Shown: positions 22,580 through 33,886, counted from the stretch's first letter. The stretch: 59,623 bases of DNA from Hyphochytrium catenoides (GCA_900088475.1 FLMG01001246.1:550-60172), one strand, 5' to 3'. Numbers and translations are program-made. Notes: generated from the sequence alone by a model not told the origin.

Positions 22580-22955
22580 AACCTTTCACAATCCCGCTTC
22601 TACTATTTTACTACTATTCTCCTCCTACCAGCCTTCGCAAGGCTACGCAGTAAGAAAGAAATCAATGTCCATAGCTCAATAATAAATCTTCTAATCTCAA
22701 TGACCGAATGAGACCTACATCCATTCATGCGCTTTCATTGTCCACCCCATCGCGTGCCGCGTTCGATGATACTGAAAAACAAAGCATAATTAGGCGACGA
22801 GGCCTAAGCTCTAATTCAATTCTTCAGCCCAGGCAGGACTTTTATCACTTTGAAGTAGCTATTCCCTTGGTCCGGTGTCCTGTCCTGAGGAGCGTGAACA
22901 GACCCAATTCTTTCTTTAGCCATTTCATTACTGTTTTGGTATGGTGGAAAGGATC
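22580..22955. other. Convergent 3' region
   Basis: Contains the polyadenylation-like AATAATAAAT (22677-22686) for the Cys-rich gene and the 3' flank of the minus-strand gene. No other feature seen. Confidence 0.4.
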
Positions 22956-24162
22956 TCAGAAGTGGAGTGCATTGAGGTCCTCTAGGACTAACCTGAATTC
23001 TTGCTCATTCTTCATACTCGATTTGAGATTGTCCAAAGCCTCCTCATGGACTTTGCCTGTCTCTTCAGAGATAAGACTCCGCAAACATTTAGTGACTTCC
23101 GTGCCTTTCCCATTCTGGACAAATCGTTCGAGAAAGAGGCAAGCGACCTTCAGATGGTGACACCTGCTGAAAATGGGGCTCTTCTTCATCAGCTCCCTTG
23201 CCTGAGTTGACCTCACCACTTCTTCCTACCTCCTCCCCAGCCAATTTGAAGGCATCCCATGATTTCAATGGAGCCAATACAATGGCACTTCCTTCCGTTG
23301 CCTGGCTTTTTTCTGCGGCATAGGCCGGTACAGAATGGCCTGAAAGTGGTTGAAAGTCGGGACTAGCCTCTGGAATAGGGATGATAGGAGTTGCTGAAGG
23401 GGTGATGCCCGCAGAAGTAGTAGGAGGACCCACGGACGGCAAGGAAGCCGATATGGCGTTCACCATGGCTTCAACCTTTGTCAACATCTCAATAGGGCCA
23501 TCTAGGTAATCTTCGGTACCTAGATAAGGCTTCTGTGGCAGATCGACATCACGATAATAAAAGGTCTTCACCCCATAACTGGACCATCGCAAGCCAACAA
23601 CCTCTGGATTGCCCCCAATTCCATTGTGGCAAGCAACACAATCCCTCACAGCGCAGAAGCCGCCGTGTGTCTTGCCACAGAGATTCTGTGGGGGAACCCC
23701 AAGGTAGTGATCATAACTACGCTTTACCTGTTCACCTCTCATCTTCTTTAACCCGCTTGTTAGCTTACATAGAGCGTTACGGATGAGGGTGGGGTCTTGA
23801 CATGCCATGACCCGGGCTTCCAGCTGCTGCATAAGACAAGCCAAGCGCTTGTAAGGCTGTAGTTCGGCGGCCAGTGCACGCCTGTTAATGTTGAGCTCTA
23901 TCACCGACTCCATGCTTAGGCGGAGGGCCTGCCCAAGCTCTTCTGATGGTTGCTTTTCTTCGTCTCCATTAGCAACCGATACAGCGTTGCAGAGCTTACT
24001 CAGTGAGAGAGACTGTTCAATGCCGCCCCTCATTGCAGCTGCAATCTCCTCGAGCTCTTCTGCGGATTTGCACTCAATATTAAGCGCGAAAGCACTATCC
24101 TCCACCCCCAGCCGCTTCAAAGCTTTCAACAGCTCAATCCTTCTATCTACCAGAGACTTCAT
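22956..24162 (-). CDS. Unrecognised helical protein with CxxCH motif
   Basis: Main exon 24162-23230 (311 codons), then a second open frame 23201-22956 (81 codons plus stop) in a different phase. The simplest in-phase join removes 28 bases (23229-23202, GTAGGA...ACTCAG), giving 392 residues and an uninterrupted amphipathic helix across the junction (FKLAGEE then ARELMKKSPIF). A 79-base alternative starting at a GTATTG donor is also possible, as is an indel. The N-terminal half is helical and charged. A central Cys/His cluster reads CGKTHGGFCAVRDCVACH (ending CxxCH), followed by a Pro/Ser linker. No family assigned. The CxxCH could bind zinc; heme attachment is unlikely without a targeting signal. 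Confidence 0.55.
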
Positions 24163-25580
24163 AATGGGGAGTAGCCTAGCTTGCGGGTTGACGATTGGAG
24201 GTCGCTTCTCTTTGCCTCAACCGAAGAACGATCTGGCTAGGTAATAAGGGGACACCGCTTATGGGTTATGGTGGAGCGCAAAGAAGGTTGAAGAATAATC
24301 TATTTTCCCGCTGCACGGGTCTGCGGAACTTTATGAATGTTGAGGAGAATGTATCGGCTATTCTTGCGCTACTCTCCTGCCTGCTGCATCTTCCCTACTG
24401 CTCAGGATACCCTCAGCTCGTCCGGGTATGCTCTGTTGTCAGGGTTCTTACCTTCTTCGCAGATCACTTGGAAGGGAGGAGTGACTAGTCTCTGGACGGA
24501 GTTCTCTGTCTGACACAAAAGGAGAACAAAGTCCTGAGGAAAAGAAGCAAGTGTTTCTCTCTATGGAAGGGGGCGTCAGAGTGTCGAATCGTATTGGACA
24601 AGGAGACAGCTGCCATGGGGAGAGCGATAAACGGTGCGCATACAAATCTGTTATGACAGCCGCCCAGAATGTCCTGCAGCGTAGAACCAAGTAGGCCATC
24701 TGTTGTTCCCCTATTATAGAACTCGACCTCTACAGCGCTAGAGGATTGAATCCTCTGCCCTAAAGGGAGAGCCGAAAGATGGTCCACCCTGGAGCGACAT
24801 GCTGCGACTACGTACAAGGAGAGGATTCACTGACGTACTACCATAAGAGGGTAGACAACGTGAGGGAAAAAATGATGAACACGACAGAGCTATCATTGGT
24901 ACCAGAGAACTAGACCAGGGCTCGACTGCAGAAGAGAAACGGTGGACGCTTAGAGATCTGCCATATTATGCTACCATCATCGATGGTGCTTCTAGGGCCC
25001 AATAACAGCGCAACCGCGCCCTTTGCCCGGTACGCAAGGCCATGACAGAAACGCAGCAGCAGGGCCGCCTCCACGGGTGGAAAAAGAACTCCTAGAACGA
25101 AGCCGCGTCACCCCTACAACTTACTGTATGGCACTTCTGCGCCTAAGATCCATAGGTTGCCTCTCATCAAAGAACCTACCCTCTCGAAAGCCGCTATGCG
25201 AGTGGTAGCTCTTTCGAAAGGAGCAGGCCCGCACATTTACCTTGCTGTTCTACCGGAGAGAAGGAACTGTCTGAAGAGGAAGTTGACCACCTTCAAATCT
25301 TCAGAAAATCAGAAAATAATGTCAGCAAAGATTTCTGGAACCAGCTGCTGTACCGAAACTGTCACGGTCTGTTCTCTGCTCCGTATTTGTAATCCATGGT
25401 GGTGTAACAATATTCATCCGGAATGAACAGAATTGCCGCTGGGCTTATTCTGTATGTAGAGGACGATTATGAAGTTTGGGAGAACTGTGGCTGCTTCAAT
25501 CTTCAATAATGTCCTTCAAGAAGTAGAGAACGTCCGGATCTTGGATCTTGAAAACTCTCAGTTCTTCAACTCTGTGAAGA
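24163..25580. other. Intergenic, no supported gene
   Basis: Several frames of 60-110 codons on both strands (for example 24485-24817 minus, 25023-25208 plus) have no motif, no partner exon and biased composition. I see no repeat or RNA gene. Confidence 0.35.
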
Positions 25581-26744
25581 ATGAAGAAGAGCAGTCTTCA
25601 TGCTTCTGCCGATGAAGACAGGAGGACCAGGGCCTTATTGTTGGCTGCTTCAAGGACCACGATAGGTGATACGATGAGGGATATCGCTCTTGACTCCACG
25701 GCTACCCAGTTATGTCAACCACTTGTCGCCTACCTTCGAGCTCGTCCCACTCTCGACGATGTGGACAAGAAGTGCTTGGCTGAAGCCATGACAGAAATAC
25801 AGAATTGCCTGGTGATGGAGAGAACAGGGACGAAGACTGGCACCATCAAGGGTACCAGTGACGAGTCGTTGTCCTCAAACCAAACGCGAAAGGTCATGGT
25901 AGTCTCGTCTACTAGCCAAACTAGCGCTGGGCCAAAGTCGCCCCAAAAGACTAACAAGCATCGGAGAAAGCTTCGGTCCATAATCGCAACACAACCCTAC
26001 CTAGAGCTGGATGAAGAAGTCAGCAACGTCACTGTGATGGAGTGGCTGTTTGGAAGATGCTTTTTTGAGTGGTGGTGGAGTTGGAGAAAGTTCATTTGGC
26101 CACTCTTGTGGGTGACAAGCTCTGTCACCTCTGCCCTATGTGCCGCAACACTAATGCTTGAAGACAAAAGGACAGCGACGATAACGGGAATAGTCAACCT
26201 TCCTCTTTTCTGTCTAACATTTCTACATAATGCTTCTTTAGCGAATGCCTTCTTATTTCTGAGATCTGTTCGCGGGTTTGAAGCGAGGTTGTTCTTATTG
26301 GAAGGCATACTCTTCTCTATCTCAGTGGCCGGTGTCTTTGGGTTTACGCTTGATGGCTGGGTCTCGGGTCTCCACATTGTTCTGTTTCTCATCGCGCAAG
26401 CTCTTTGGTACGACGCCTTGCCTAAGGCAGCACGTCGAAAGCAAAAGGTCGTAGTGCTTGTCAACTCACTACTGCTCTGGACCCTGGGTTTGGCTCTGTT
26501 CTATCTTGGGCTTCCACCACGAATGGGACGCTATCGGTGGGATCCACTTCAAGGTCTACACAATGAGGACAACGTGCTTGTCAAATCCAAATGGACGGTT
26601 TCCCTCGTAGACGCCTGCTTGAATCGAGGCCTAACCATCTTATGTATGCAGCTGAGAGCCACCTACTTGGCTTTCAGGCATCCTGAAGACTGCATCTTTC
26701 TACGGAGCCGCTTGCGGGTAGTGGAATTAGAAAACCCAAGATGA
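25581..26744 (+). CDS. Five-helix integral membrane protein, unknown
   Basis: Intronless, 387 residues. Residues 1-150 are hydrophilic, Ser/Thr- and Lys-rich, probably cytosolic. Hydrophobic segments follow at about 170-192 (WPLLWVTSSVTSALCAATLML), 198-226, 235-256, 259-277 and 286-306, then a ~75-residue hydrophilic tail with FRHPEDCIFLRSR. An aromatic run (FFEWWWSWRKFIW) marks the membrane entry before the first helix. I do not recognise transporter, acyltransferase or channel motifs. Met25581 is preceded by an in-frame-free GA-rich leader; Met25678 is another possible start. Membrane topology with an odd number of helices would place the two tails on opposite sides. Confidence 0.65.
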   Translation: MKKSSLHASADEDRRTRALLLAASRTTIGDTMRDIALDSTATQLCQPLVAYLRARPTLDDVDKKCLAEAMTEIQNCLVMERTGTKTGTIKGTSDESLSSNQTRKVMVVSSTSQTSAGPKSPQKTNKHRRKLRSIIATQPYLELDEEVSNVTVMEWLFGRCFFEWWWSWRKFIWPLLWVTSSVTSALCAATLMLEDKRTATITGIVNLPLFCLTFLHNASLANAFLFLRSVRGFEARLFLLEGILFSISVAGVFGFTLDGWVSGLHIVLFLIAQALWYDALPKAARRKQKVVVLVNSLLLWTLGLALFYLGLPPRMGRYRWDPLQGLHNEDNVLVKSKWTVSLVDACLNRGLTILCMQLRATYLAFRHPEDCIFLRSRLRVVELENPR

Positions 26745-27777
26745 GGTGAGCTGGTCTCGCGGGCAATACCAGGAGGAGGGGGTGAGAGGGATTCCCTTTC
26801 TTGAAGAACGATAGCGCTTCAAATACCTGCATGTGTCTAATCTCACAGGCAGACCATTCTGGCAGATCTTTTGGCGCGATGGGTCCCGCCACATAAGAAT
26901 AGTACCATGATGGGTATAGTGACCTAGGGTAATCTTTGGCGTACATTCTTAGGTATTACTGCTAGCAAGGATTAGGAGTGGAAGGAAGGGGTGTAAGAGC
27001 TTCCATCGCCCTTTCGTTATCAATCAAGTCCTCCAGCCCTTTGACGTGCTCCTATATAATAGCGGCAATGCCCTCGTTAGCAGCGGAGAAATTCCCTTTT
27101 CCCCCTTCGCGTTCGTTCACGCTTGTATTAGTGCTTGACAGACCACTAACTCCTCCTTCTACTGGCGTCATACGACTTGATTGTCGTGCACAACCCCAGA
27201 TTAAGCTCTACCGCTCTCCCTGCCCCCAAATGTAAGTTACTAAGATACTATGGACCTCGCGGTCTGCCTCTTATTATAATAAGCGAAGATATCAAGGAGG
27301 TCAACAAGTCAAACTCTCTGCCCGTTCGCTCGCTGACAAACTCCGTCAACTGCTTCGACATCCTCCTCTGCTTTTCACTTCTGTCGCTTTACTCATCAGC
27401 GAGAGCCTGTTCCTCCAAACATCTCCTTCTCGCTTTCGAGAATATCCAAGGCCCCCTTATTATTGGAAGCAGTCTCTTCATCACCAAACGTCCCATATCC
27501 TGCTCTGCGTCTCACAATCGCAACGGTGGTGGAAAGCGAATGGGACCTGTTCCTGGTTGAGATTGATGGCGTTGCTATGATGAAAGATAGATATATAAGA
27601 GACAGATAGAGAGGTTTGGCATCATTGTCCAACCAGGTCATCAGTGTCACACCTTCTAAGCAGAGGTCATGATCATTGCGGCGTACCTCTTCACAATACC
27701 TCCTGGGGCGGCAGCGGTACAGCAGTGGTTTCGTTTGGCGACCGTGGAAGAGCGCGCCAGCAGGACAAATGTACCGG
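26745..27777. other. Intergenic, no supported gene
   Basis: Overlapping frames on both strands (27177-27560 plus, 27396-27839 minus) contradict each other and lack recognisable features; the right-hand one overlaps a better-supported minus exon. Nothing else seen. Confidence 0.35.
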
Positions 27778-28451
27778 TTATAGAATTCTCCACGCTTTCC
27801 TTTGATGGAGCTCCTCAGCATACCGCTTGACCATATCAAACTGAAGATATCCAGGTCTGTCGAGCTCCATCATTTCGAGAAGCTGAAGAATTTTAATACT
27901 TCCAAAAAACTCGTAGTTGACTTCCTCCTCCTCGTTCGCAAGGGTTTGAAGCTAGCCACTAATAACTCTAGTGGTGAAACCACTTGTGAAGAGCCTCTTA
28001 CTTTGCCGGAGCCGACGTCATCGATGAGGCTGCGAGCACAAGCAAACACTATTTTGGGGGGACCGACAAATGACACGTCATTAAAAGGTTTGCTTCCGAC
28101 CATTAACCTTAACGGAGTTGAAGCGCAGCCACTGTCGTCTGTGGAGACTGCTATAGATGGTTCATTGTCAAATTGAGTAGATAACGCCGCCAGAAGGGAT
28201 GCTATGCATCTTCCGCCGGGAGCAGGGCAGCAGGGAGTTGCTGAACAAAGCGACATGCTGGAGCTCGTTTGCACCAGCGCAGTACTCACTGGGCCTGAAG
28301 TTGAAGAGCTCATCCTGGAGATGTGTGCTGGCTGTCTAGAAACAGGCGCAGACATCTTCCCAACCAAGGCAACCCGAGGGATTGGGCTTTTCTCTTCTTC
28401 TGACTTTATGTAGGGACAAACAACAAAAAGATCATTGAAGGAGGACATCAC
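27778..28451 (-). CDS. Unrecognised two-exon gene, about 207 aa
   Basis: Exon 1, 28451-28002 (150 codons), ends GGCAAA|GTAAGA. A 50-nt intron ends CTAG, and exon 2, 27951-27778, continues in phase 0 for 57 codons to TAA. Exon 1 is Ser/Thr/Pro-rich (disordered) with a more ordered end, PPKIVFACARSLIDDVGSGK. Exon 2 is helical: ANEEEEVNYEFFGSIKI, ELDRPGYLQFDMVKRYAEEL. No family recognised. The phase match and the natural helix across the splice favour this strand over the plus-strand frame 27802-28176. The start is uncertain because Met28451, Met28448 and a later Met all fit. It is divergent to the Nudix gene. Confidence 0.5.
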
Positions 28452-28961
28452 CGTTTCCGCACATCGGCACCTTCAAGGATGGCAGTCCAAGGTTCCCCTA
28501 ACAAGTACTAAGGCCTTTAATGTACAAGTGAAACTCTCATTTTATGCCTTGAGATTATTTCCCCTATATTTATCTATTGGTTACTGATGACATGATTGTG
28601 TTGGGGACTAAGAGAGCTGGACGGAGTAATTTCCTACGTTGTAGGCAAATGATGACATCTGGCACTTCGACAATCGGCAAGGCTTAGCGTTATTATTACA
28701 ACTGTAGAAGATCGAAGCGACTTGACTGCGGGATCTTGGTTGTTACCTCGACGAGCAAACGCTGAACGTCAACCACAGCTCGCACCTCTGCTAGACCGGG
28801 AGGATAACTTGTTATGCCTGCTTGTAGTCAGTAGAAGGTGCAAGGCCCGTTAAGGCTTCCGACGACAAAACTCATAGGTGGCTCTCTATGCAACCCCGCC
28901 CTTTACCGTCTCCTGAGGTTCAGAGAAGGACCAGCTCGCGGGCTGGGGCCTTCTGGAGATC
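28452..28961. promoter_or_regulatory. Divergent upstream region
   Basis: 510 bases between the unknown minus gene and the Nudix gene. No core promoter element stands out. A TTTATGCC-rich AT segment lies around 28538-28575. Confidence 0.3.
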
Positions 28962-29862
28962 TTGACGGGGACATTCTCAGGAAACGTCCACTTTGTTGGG
29001 CAGAAAATGACTCATGAGAAACCAGCTTCCACGACGACTTCGGGGCTAGTAAACGTTTCTCGTTCCCAGCAGGAACGGGACTCTCCAGCTCTAGTGGAGA
29101 AGCACTATACCCTGGTATTCATCTTCGATAGAAAGAAAGAGGCCCAGGAGGAGGGCGACCATGCCTCTCCTGCTGGCTCGTCACTACCGACTAGTGACTC
29201 GTTACTACTAGGTATGAAGAAGCGAGGATTTGGTATAGGAAAATGGAACGGTAAGTCCTGATACATCACCGTACGGCCGCGAGGTGCAAAACCTATACTC
29301 AGTCTGTTAATGACACTTGATAGGGTTTGGTGGGAAGGTGGAGCATGGAGAAAGCCCGCTGGCCTGTGCTTACCGCGAGGTAGAGGAGGAATGTGGTCTT
29401 ATCGCAGTCAATCTACAGGCTAGAGGGCAGTTGCTTTTCACATTCGAGACAATCCCAATCCGAATGGTACATCATATCCTTCTAACCCCAGCCACCTTCT
29501 CTTGGAGAGTGCCAGTATAGATTCACTCTTGGGCGCGGACAGTACTTTGGTCCTGGCTTTTGTTCCTTAGTAGCTGCCTTTTGCTAAGAGAGTTTTGCTC
29601 CCATTAGGCTGTCCATGTGTTTAGTTCCGCCCAGTATAAAGGTGTGCCCACGGAAACTGATGAGATGAAGCCTCAGTGGTATCGCTTCGAGGACATTCCC
29701 TACGACCGTATGTGGGCCGACGATCAGCATTGGCTGCCGTATGTCATTGCTGGGAAAAATGTCGATGGAATCTTTAGGTTCCAAGATGAGACCGTAATTC
29801 TAGAGTACAAACTGCGGGTTCTAGACAGTCAGGGCCGCCTGATAGAAACTAAAGAAAGCTAA
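28962..29862 (+). CDS. NUDT1: MTH1/NUDT1-like oxidised purine dNTP hydrolase
   Basis: Three exons: 28962-29250, 29324-29466, 29608-29862, phases 1 and 0, giving 228 residues. The Nudix box is perfect: GKVEHGESPLACAYREVEEECGL fits G-x5-E-x7-REUxEExGU across exon 2 (position ~100-122). MTH1-specific neighbours are conserved: YTLVFIFDR, LLGMKKRGFG.GKWNGFGGKV before the box, and DEMKPQWYRFEDIPYDRMW.DD..WLP, F.FQ....ILEY after it. MTH1 hydrolyses 8-oxo-dGTP and 2-OH-dATP to monophosphates and so keeps oxidised purines out of DNA. Human MTH1 is 156 residues. Here about 45 extra residues precede the core and a 25-residue insertion (KEAQEEGDHASPAGSS) splits the first strands; the leader could be a targeting sequence or a wrong start. 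Confidence 0.93.
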
Positions 29863-30005
29863 GCAACTTCTTTATAAGCATCCCTTGTCACAGCGTTCGG
29901 AGAAGTCTTATAGTTACTGTCCACAGCTTTGGATGAGGTCGCTCCCTGGTCCTGGACACTCGAATAAATAGGACGTACGATACAATAGATGGCACGTGTC
30001 CCTCA

Positions 30006-30649
30006 TCAGAAGGAGTTTTCCTTGGCGATTTGCAGTTCGCGAGGGTTGAAGACAAGGGCCAAACGCAGTAGAGAGGTGATAACGCGGAAGCTGGCACGGA
30101 TGCGCTGCAGATCCTGAAGAAGGTCTGCATCCACAGTATTCTGCGTATTAGTAAGGGAGGCAAGTGATGTAAAGAGAAAGATTAATCCAGCAGTCTACTC
30201 CAAAGAAAGATGACTGCAGTACCTCAGAGGGAAACGCTGCTACTCGAGTCTGCAGGGAATCGATCGTTTTCATTGCCCTATCTCCGTCCAAAACGTTAGA
30301 GCCTCGAAGTTTGCCCAAATGCCGAGAGGTAGAGGAGCATATGCACCTACCTAGGCGGTACCATCTCAGGCTGGGCACTATGGACAGCCAGAAGTACATC
30401 ACAGACAGCCCTGTAAAAGCTCAACTCGCTCCCAACTTCAAACCCTCGGACCACTCTAATAGAAGTGAGATGTAAGCTTTACTAGATGAGCGAGTATATG
30501 CCCGGATGCCAATAATCTAACCCCAGTTGAGCGCCCTCCAGATGTCCGAGTTCCTTGCCTTTCTGGACACCTTCAGCCCTGCCTTTCTCTATGAAAGAGC
30601 CTTCTAAATGCAGCAGCCCGTCGAAGAGGTCGTCTCCTCTGTTACCCAT
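30006..30649 (-). CDS. LTO1: LTO1 homologue (ORAOV1/Yae1-partner)
   Basis: Four exons in phase: 30649-30522, 30455-30351, 30277-30223, 30140-30006, coding for 140 residues. It begins with DDLFDGLLHLE, followed by the deca-GX3 repeat of the Yae1/LTO1 family (KGRAEGVQKGKELGHLEGAQ, continuing G.VRGFEVGSE over the first splice), then helical F.RAVCDVLL and the C-terminal QDLQRIRASFRVITSLL. LTO1 with Yae1 is the adaptor that brings the Rli1/ABCE1 apoprotein to the cytosolic iron-sulfur targeting complex, so it is needed for ribosome recycling. Family proteins end in a Trp that contacts CIA2/CIA1; this one ends KENSF, so that tail differs. The start Met30649 gives the canonical N-terminus. Confidence 0.85.
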
Positions 30650-31407
30650 GGCATTCAAAGCGAAAGAGGACGGGTAATTGGGCAGGCACGGACTGCTGAC
30701 CGTCCTCGATATTAAGAAATGGCACCGTTGCGATGATGGGGTTAGAGGTGTATGAAGAGCTTCTGGATGTCCTGTCATCCTGCTGCTCTCTGCTCTCTGT
30801 GCTTCACTCCTATGATTTCCAACTAGTGGGCGAACGGGCGAACATTAAAAAAGAAAAAATTGGATCCCGGAGGCGGTGAACCCTATATTCATAATATTCA
30901 TTGCAGTCCCTAGCAATATGACCTTCAAAAGCGTAATTATACTAAATTCGCATGACCAGCGCTGAAGCCCTCAACTTTATTTTGGGCTTTTTATTCATAA
31001 AAGGGGACGTGACCGAGATCATCTACGGACTTACTGTGCGGTAGCTCGTACTTGTACGAATTTTCTTGTCTTTTCTCTGGGGCGATGACGCCCTCATGAA
31101 CGCCACTTCCGCCTTGTTACCCTCCAAGCCGCAGCACAGCTGGTTTGCCCGAACAGCATCTTTTCTTTAATGGGGCAGCAGTGGCTACTGAGGCAACAGG
31201 CAAAAGGATCTCTTGGGGAGAGAAGAAAGAGGTCATGATGACCGGCGGCGGTGGCAAGTACGAAGTAAGGTTTGGTCAATGCAAGCAGAGAAATGTACTC
31301 AGGCCTCTCTATGGGTTCCTACAAGCCAGACTGATAAGTTAAGAAAGTAACGACCTGCCACACTTCCCAACTGTCAGGGCAGAGCAAGAGCCAGAGAGCT
31401 GTCTATT
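30650..31407. other. Intergenic, no supported gene
   Basis: Upstream of LTO1 and downstream of the TMEM53-like gene. Contains an A-rich run (30848-30860) and nothing recognisable. Confidence 0.35.
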
Positions 31408-32604
31408 CTAGAGTTGCAGCCTAGACAAAAAATCCGATGTTGCGGCTTCATATGCTCGAGAACTCTTGCGAAGCCTAAGATGCAATGGTTAGAAGTGTGC
31501 CTGGAAAACCTCCCTGTCCAATTATGTTCTCCACTTACAGCTGGACATGAGAAGCATCACTGATGACAACCTCAGATATGTCCTGTCTTGGAGCCCGTAA
31601 CCGCTTCTTATCCTCTAATAGGGACTGCAGCTTGCTAACATTACAAATGCGGTCACTAGGGCTGTACAGATAGAGCTCCGGGCCTAGCTCTAGACCTCTG
31701 CAATATCTCCAGTAATCTTCAGCATAGTCAGGAAAGAGGCTCAGACCTGCCCTAAAGAGCTGCGCCATAAGCTTGTGGATAAATGGACTCTCTGATCCGA
31801 GTGCCTCCATTGCGACAGCTGCGGCGAGATCTGGAGTGACATAGCAAGGCGAGCTGTCGTAGACGACCCCTGCAACCTGCTGGATAATCCTCTTGTAGAA
31901 CTCTTGGTCGTTGCTCTGGGCTAGAGCATGTTCTTGACTTTGAACGTATCGATAGAGCCCTAACAAGGGAAAGACTCCGCCATTTGAGAATACATGGAAG
32001 ATAATCCTTCGCTTATCCGCCTACTAGGAACAGTAACAGATAAGGAGGATGAGTAGTTGGCCCAGGAAGACCGTAAAGATAGGGGCGGCAAGCACAGCCT
32101 TAGAGATACGATGTCAGTGAACAGAGTGCATAAAATGCAGTCTGATGAAGCTCTCACCTCTATATCCCTCTGGTGGCTTTGAAGGTACTTCAGAAGTGCT
32201 TGGCCAAACTTCTTGTGATCTTCAAACCGCGGAGAGAAGAGTATATGAGAAGGAGCAACTGTGGATAGAGTCATGAAGCCTTTCCTCTCATACAGTTCCG
32301 AGTACTTGGTCAGATGTTTCTCAACGTTTGCTCCATGCCAGCCAAGAAGGATGACCAAGGGACTCGGTGAACTCTTTGGACTCTTGGAGCTCTGAGCACG
32401 GCGAAGTATGGGTTTACCCATAATGGTATCGATGTGCCATGCCTGGGCATCTGCTGATTTATCAATCGCTGCGGTATCACCGCGGCCTGGTAACTTATGA
32501 TATAGCCGAGTTGTCACCCATCGAGGACTATTCCGGCATACGCTAAGAGTCAAAAGACGGCCAAATTGGGATGAAGACTGCCGGGATATAAGCCCTCCCA
32601 CCAT
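31408..32604 (-). CDS. TMEM53/DUF829 family protein
   Basis: Three exons: 32604-32158, 32020-31539, 31474-31408, phases 0 and 2, giving 331 residues. DUF829 (PF05705) marks: PLVILLGWHGANVEKHLTKYSELYERKGF near residue 80-110, IIFHVFSNGGVF (nucleophile-elbow-like S.GG), DSSPCYVTPDLAAA, and a C-terminal SDASHVQLLRKSSRAYEAA..DFL matching the conserved S.HV.H.R.HP..Y...V..F. The family has an alpha/beta-hydrolase-like fold; vertebrate TMEM53 sits in the nuclear envelope and restrains BMP signalling, while fungal PaxU-type members occur in secondary metabolism. The N-terminus has RQSSSQFGRLLTLSVCRNSPRW, basic and Ser-rich, which could target to mitochondria. The last small exon (22 codons) is supported by the conserved ending. 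Confidence 0.85.
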
Positions 32605-33886
32605 GATTAGTATGATTGAGGAACGTCAGACACTCGAAGGTGAGTCGCAGCCAGTGCCATGTGCCGCATGAAAGCAGACTGCTGCCGGTAGCAGTAGTGC
32701 TGTTGCGGGCTTTTGCTAATAATTGTGCTCCCCTTATCTACTAGACAAAGAAGCTATGATCAGCAACAAGAACCATGTGAGCAGTGACTCAAAAGACTTC
32801 ATAACTGAGAGCTGGTGTGAACTATTGACCACACTCCTCCGCATTGTCAGTCAGCCTACCGCTTTACAAAGGCACTTCCTACCAACTCACTGCCATCACA
32901 CCAACACGCCAAGACATCATTTTGTTCAAGGCGTCCAGACGAGGGGTTAACGGTCAGATCCTCATCGTCACCTCCCTTTGGCAAACAGGAAAAGCAACCA
33001 ACGAGGTAGAATCGCATCATCACTCATCATCACTCACTCATCGCTCTCGGCGTCTGGCCATTGGACAGCCGCGGCACTCCTGGTCTTTCGTCTTTCCACG
33101 AGCAGCTTGGTACTTTCTGCATATATCCTTCGGTTCTCCTTACTCCCATACCTTCATCAATCTGACCTACGGTGACGAGAACTGATGGAGAGGAAAGAAA
33201 GCGATCGTGATGATGATCGTGAGGCATCGCAGCACATCGATGGCAGCAAATTGTCTATCGCCCGTTAAAGCCGATAGAAAGACGCCTCGAACCGCAATGA
33301 AGAGAACTGAGCACCAGCAAGGCCGGCATGTCATGCACTGACTATCTTTGGGACTCAGGTCACGGTATGATGAGTCCGCACCAGTGAAACGTTTCTCTAT
33401 TATATGAGGAAAGCAGAGGAAAGTATAAGTGGAAGCGTTGCAGGACAAAAGTAGCGAGATTTCTAAGGCCAACGCCACACTTCCTGACCTTTGAGGCGGA
33501 GTGTGGTCCGAAGAAAGACCTAAAGCTCCATAATCGAGCGTGAGGTCCCACTTATTATCACGATATCAGCAGGAAGAGGAGATTGGGCTTAGATCTCCTG
33601 GGACTTGATAGAGGAGAGGAAGAAGGCCTTTAATGCTGTCGTTATCTTCGTAAGGCACATAGTTTAGAGCAGCCAGGGATGCCTGACTGAGACACTTTCT
33701 GCACCACCTCCAGATCCAGATTAGGTCAACACCACTATGATTCTTAAATATATAGAGGCCGAAGTTTTTCGAAGAGAAGATTAAGGAGCGCGCGGCAAGC
33801 AGATTGCAACTAAATCCTCGGGTTGCTGACCCTTCCACCATCCCAGCTGCCGCGGATGGACGTTGGGCTGATCCCTACTCCATTCT
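32605..33886. other. Unresolved region with a candidate plus-strand exon
   Basis: On the plus strand, 32860-32995 is open in two frames and is flanked by an acceptor-like GTCAG and a donor-like GTAGAA. One frame reads YQLTAITPTRQDIILFKASR and NGQILIVTSLWQTG, which looks protein-like; the other is hydrophilic. Small upstream segments bounded by GTGAGT (32640) and GTGAGC (32775) could be exons. I could not settle a full model. The minus-strand frame 33566-33841 is not supported. Confidence 0.3.

Noticed and set aside
22708-23160. 150-codon plus-strand frame
   Set aside because: Antisense to the second exon of the minus-strand gene, which has the more protein-like helical composition.
23600-23710. 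CVACH as a cytochrome c heme site
   Set aside because: A single CxxCH within a Cys/His cluster in a protein without signal or mitochondrial leader fits zinc binding or chance better.
27802-28176. Plus-strand frame starting MMELLSIPLDHIKL
   Set aside because: Overlaps the minus-strand two-exon model, which has a matching splice phase; kept only as an alternative.
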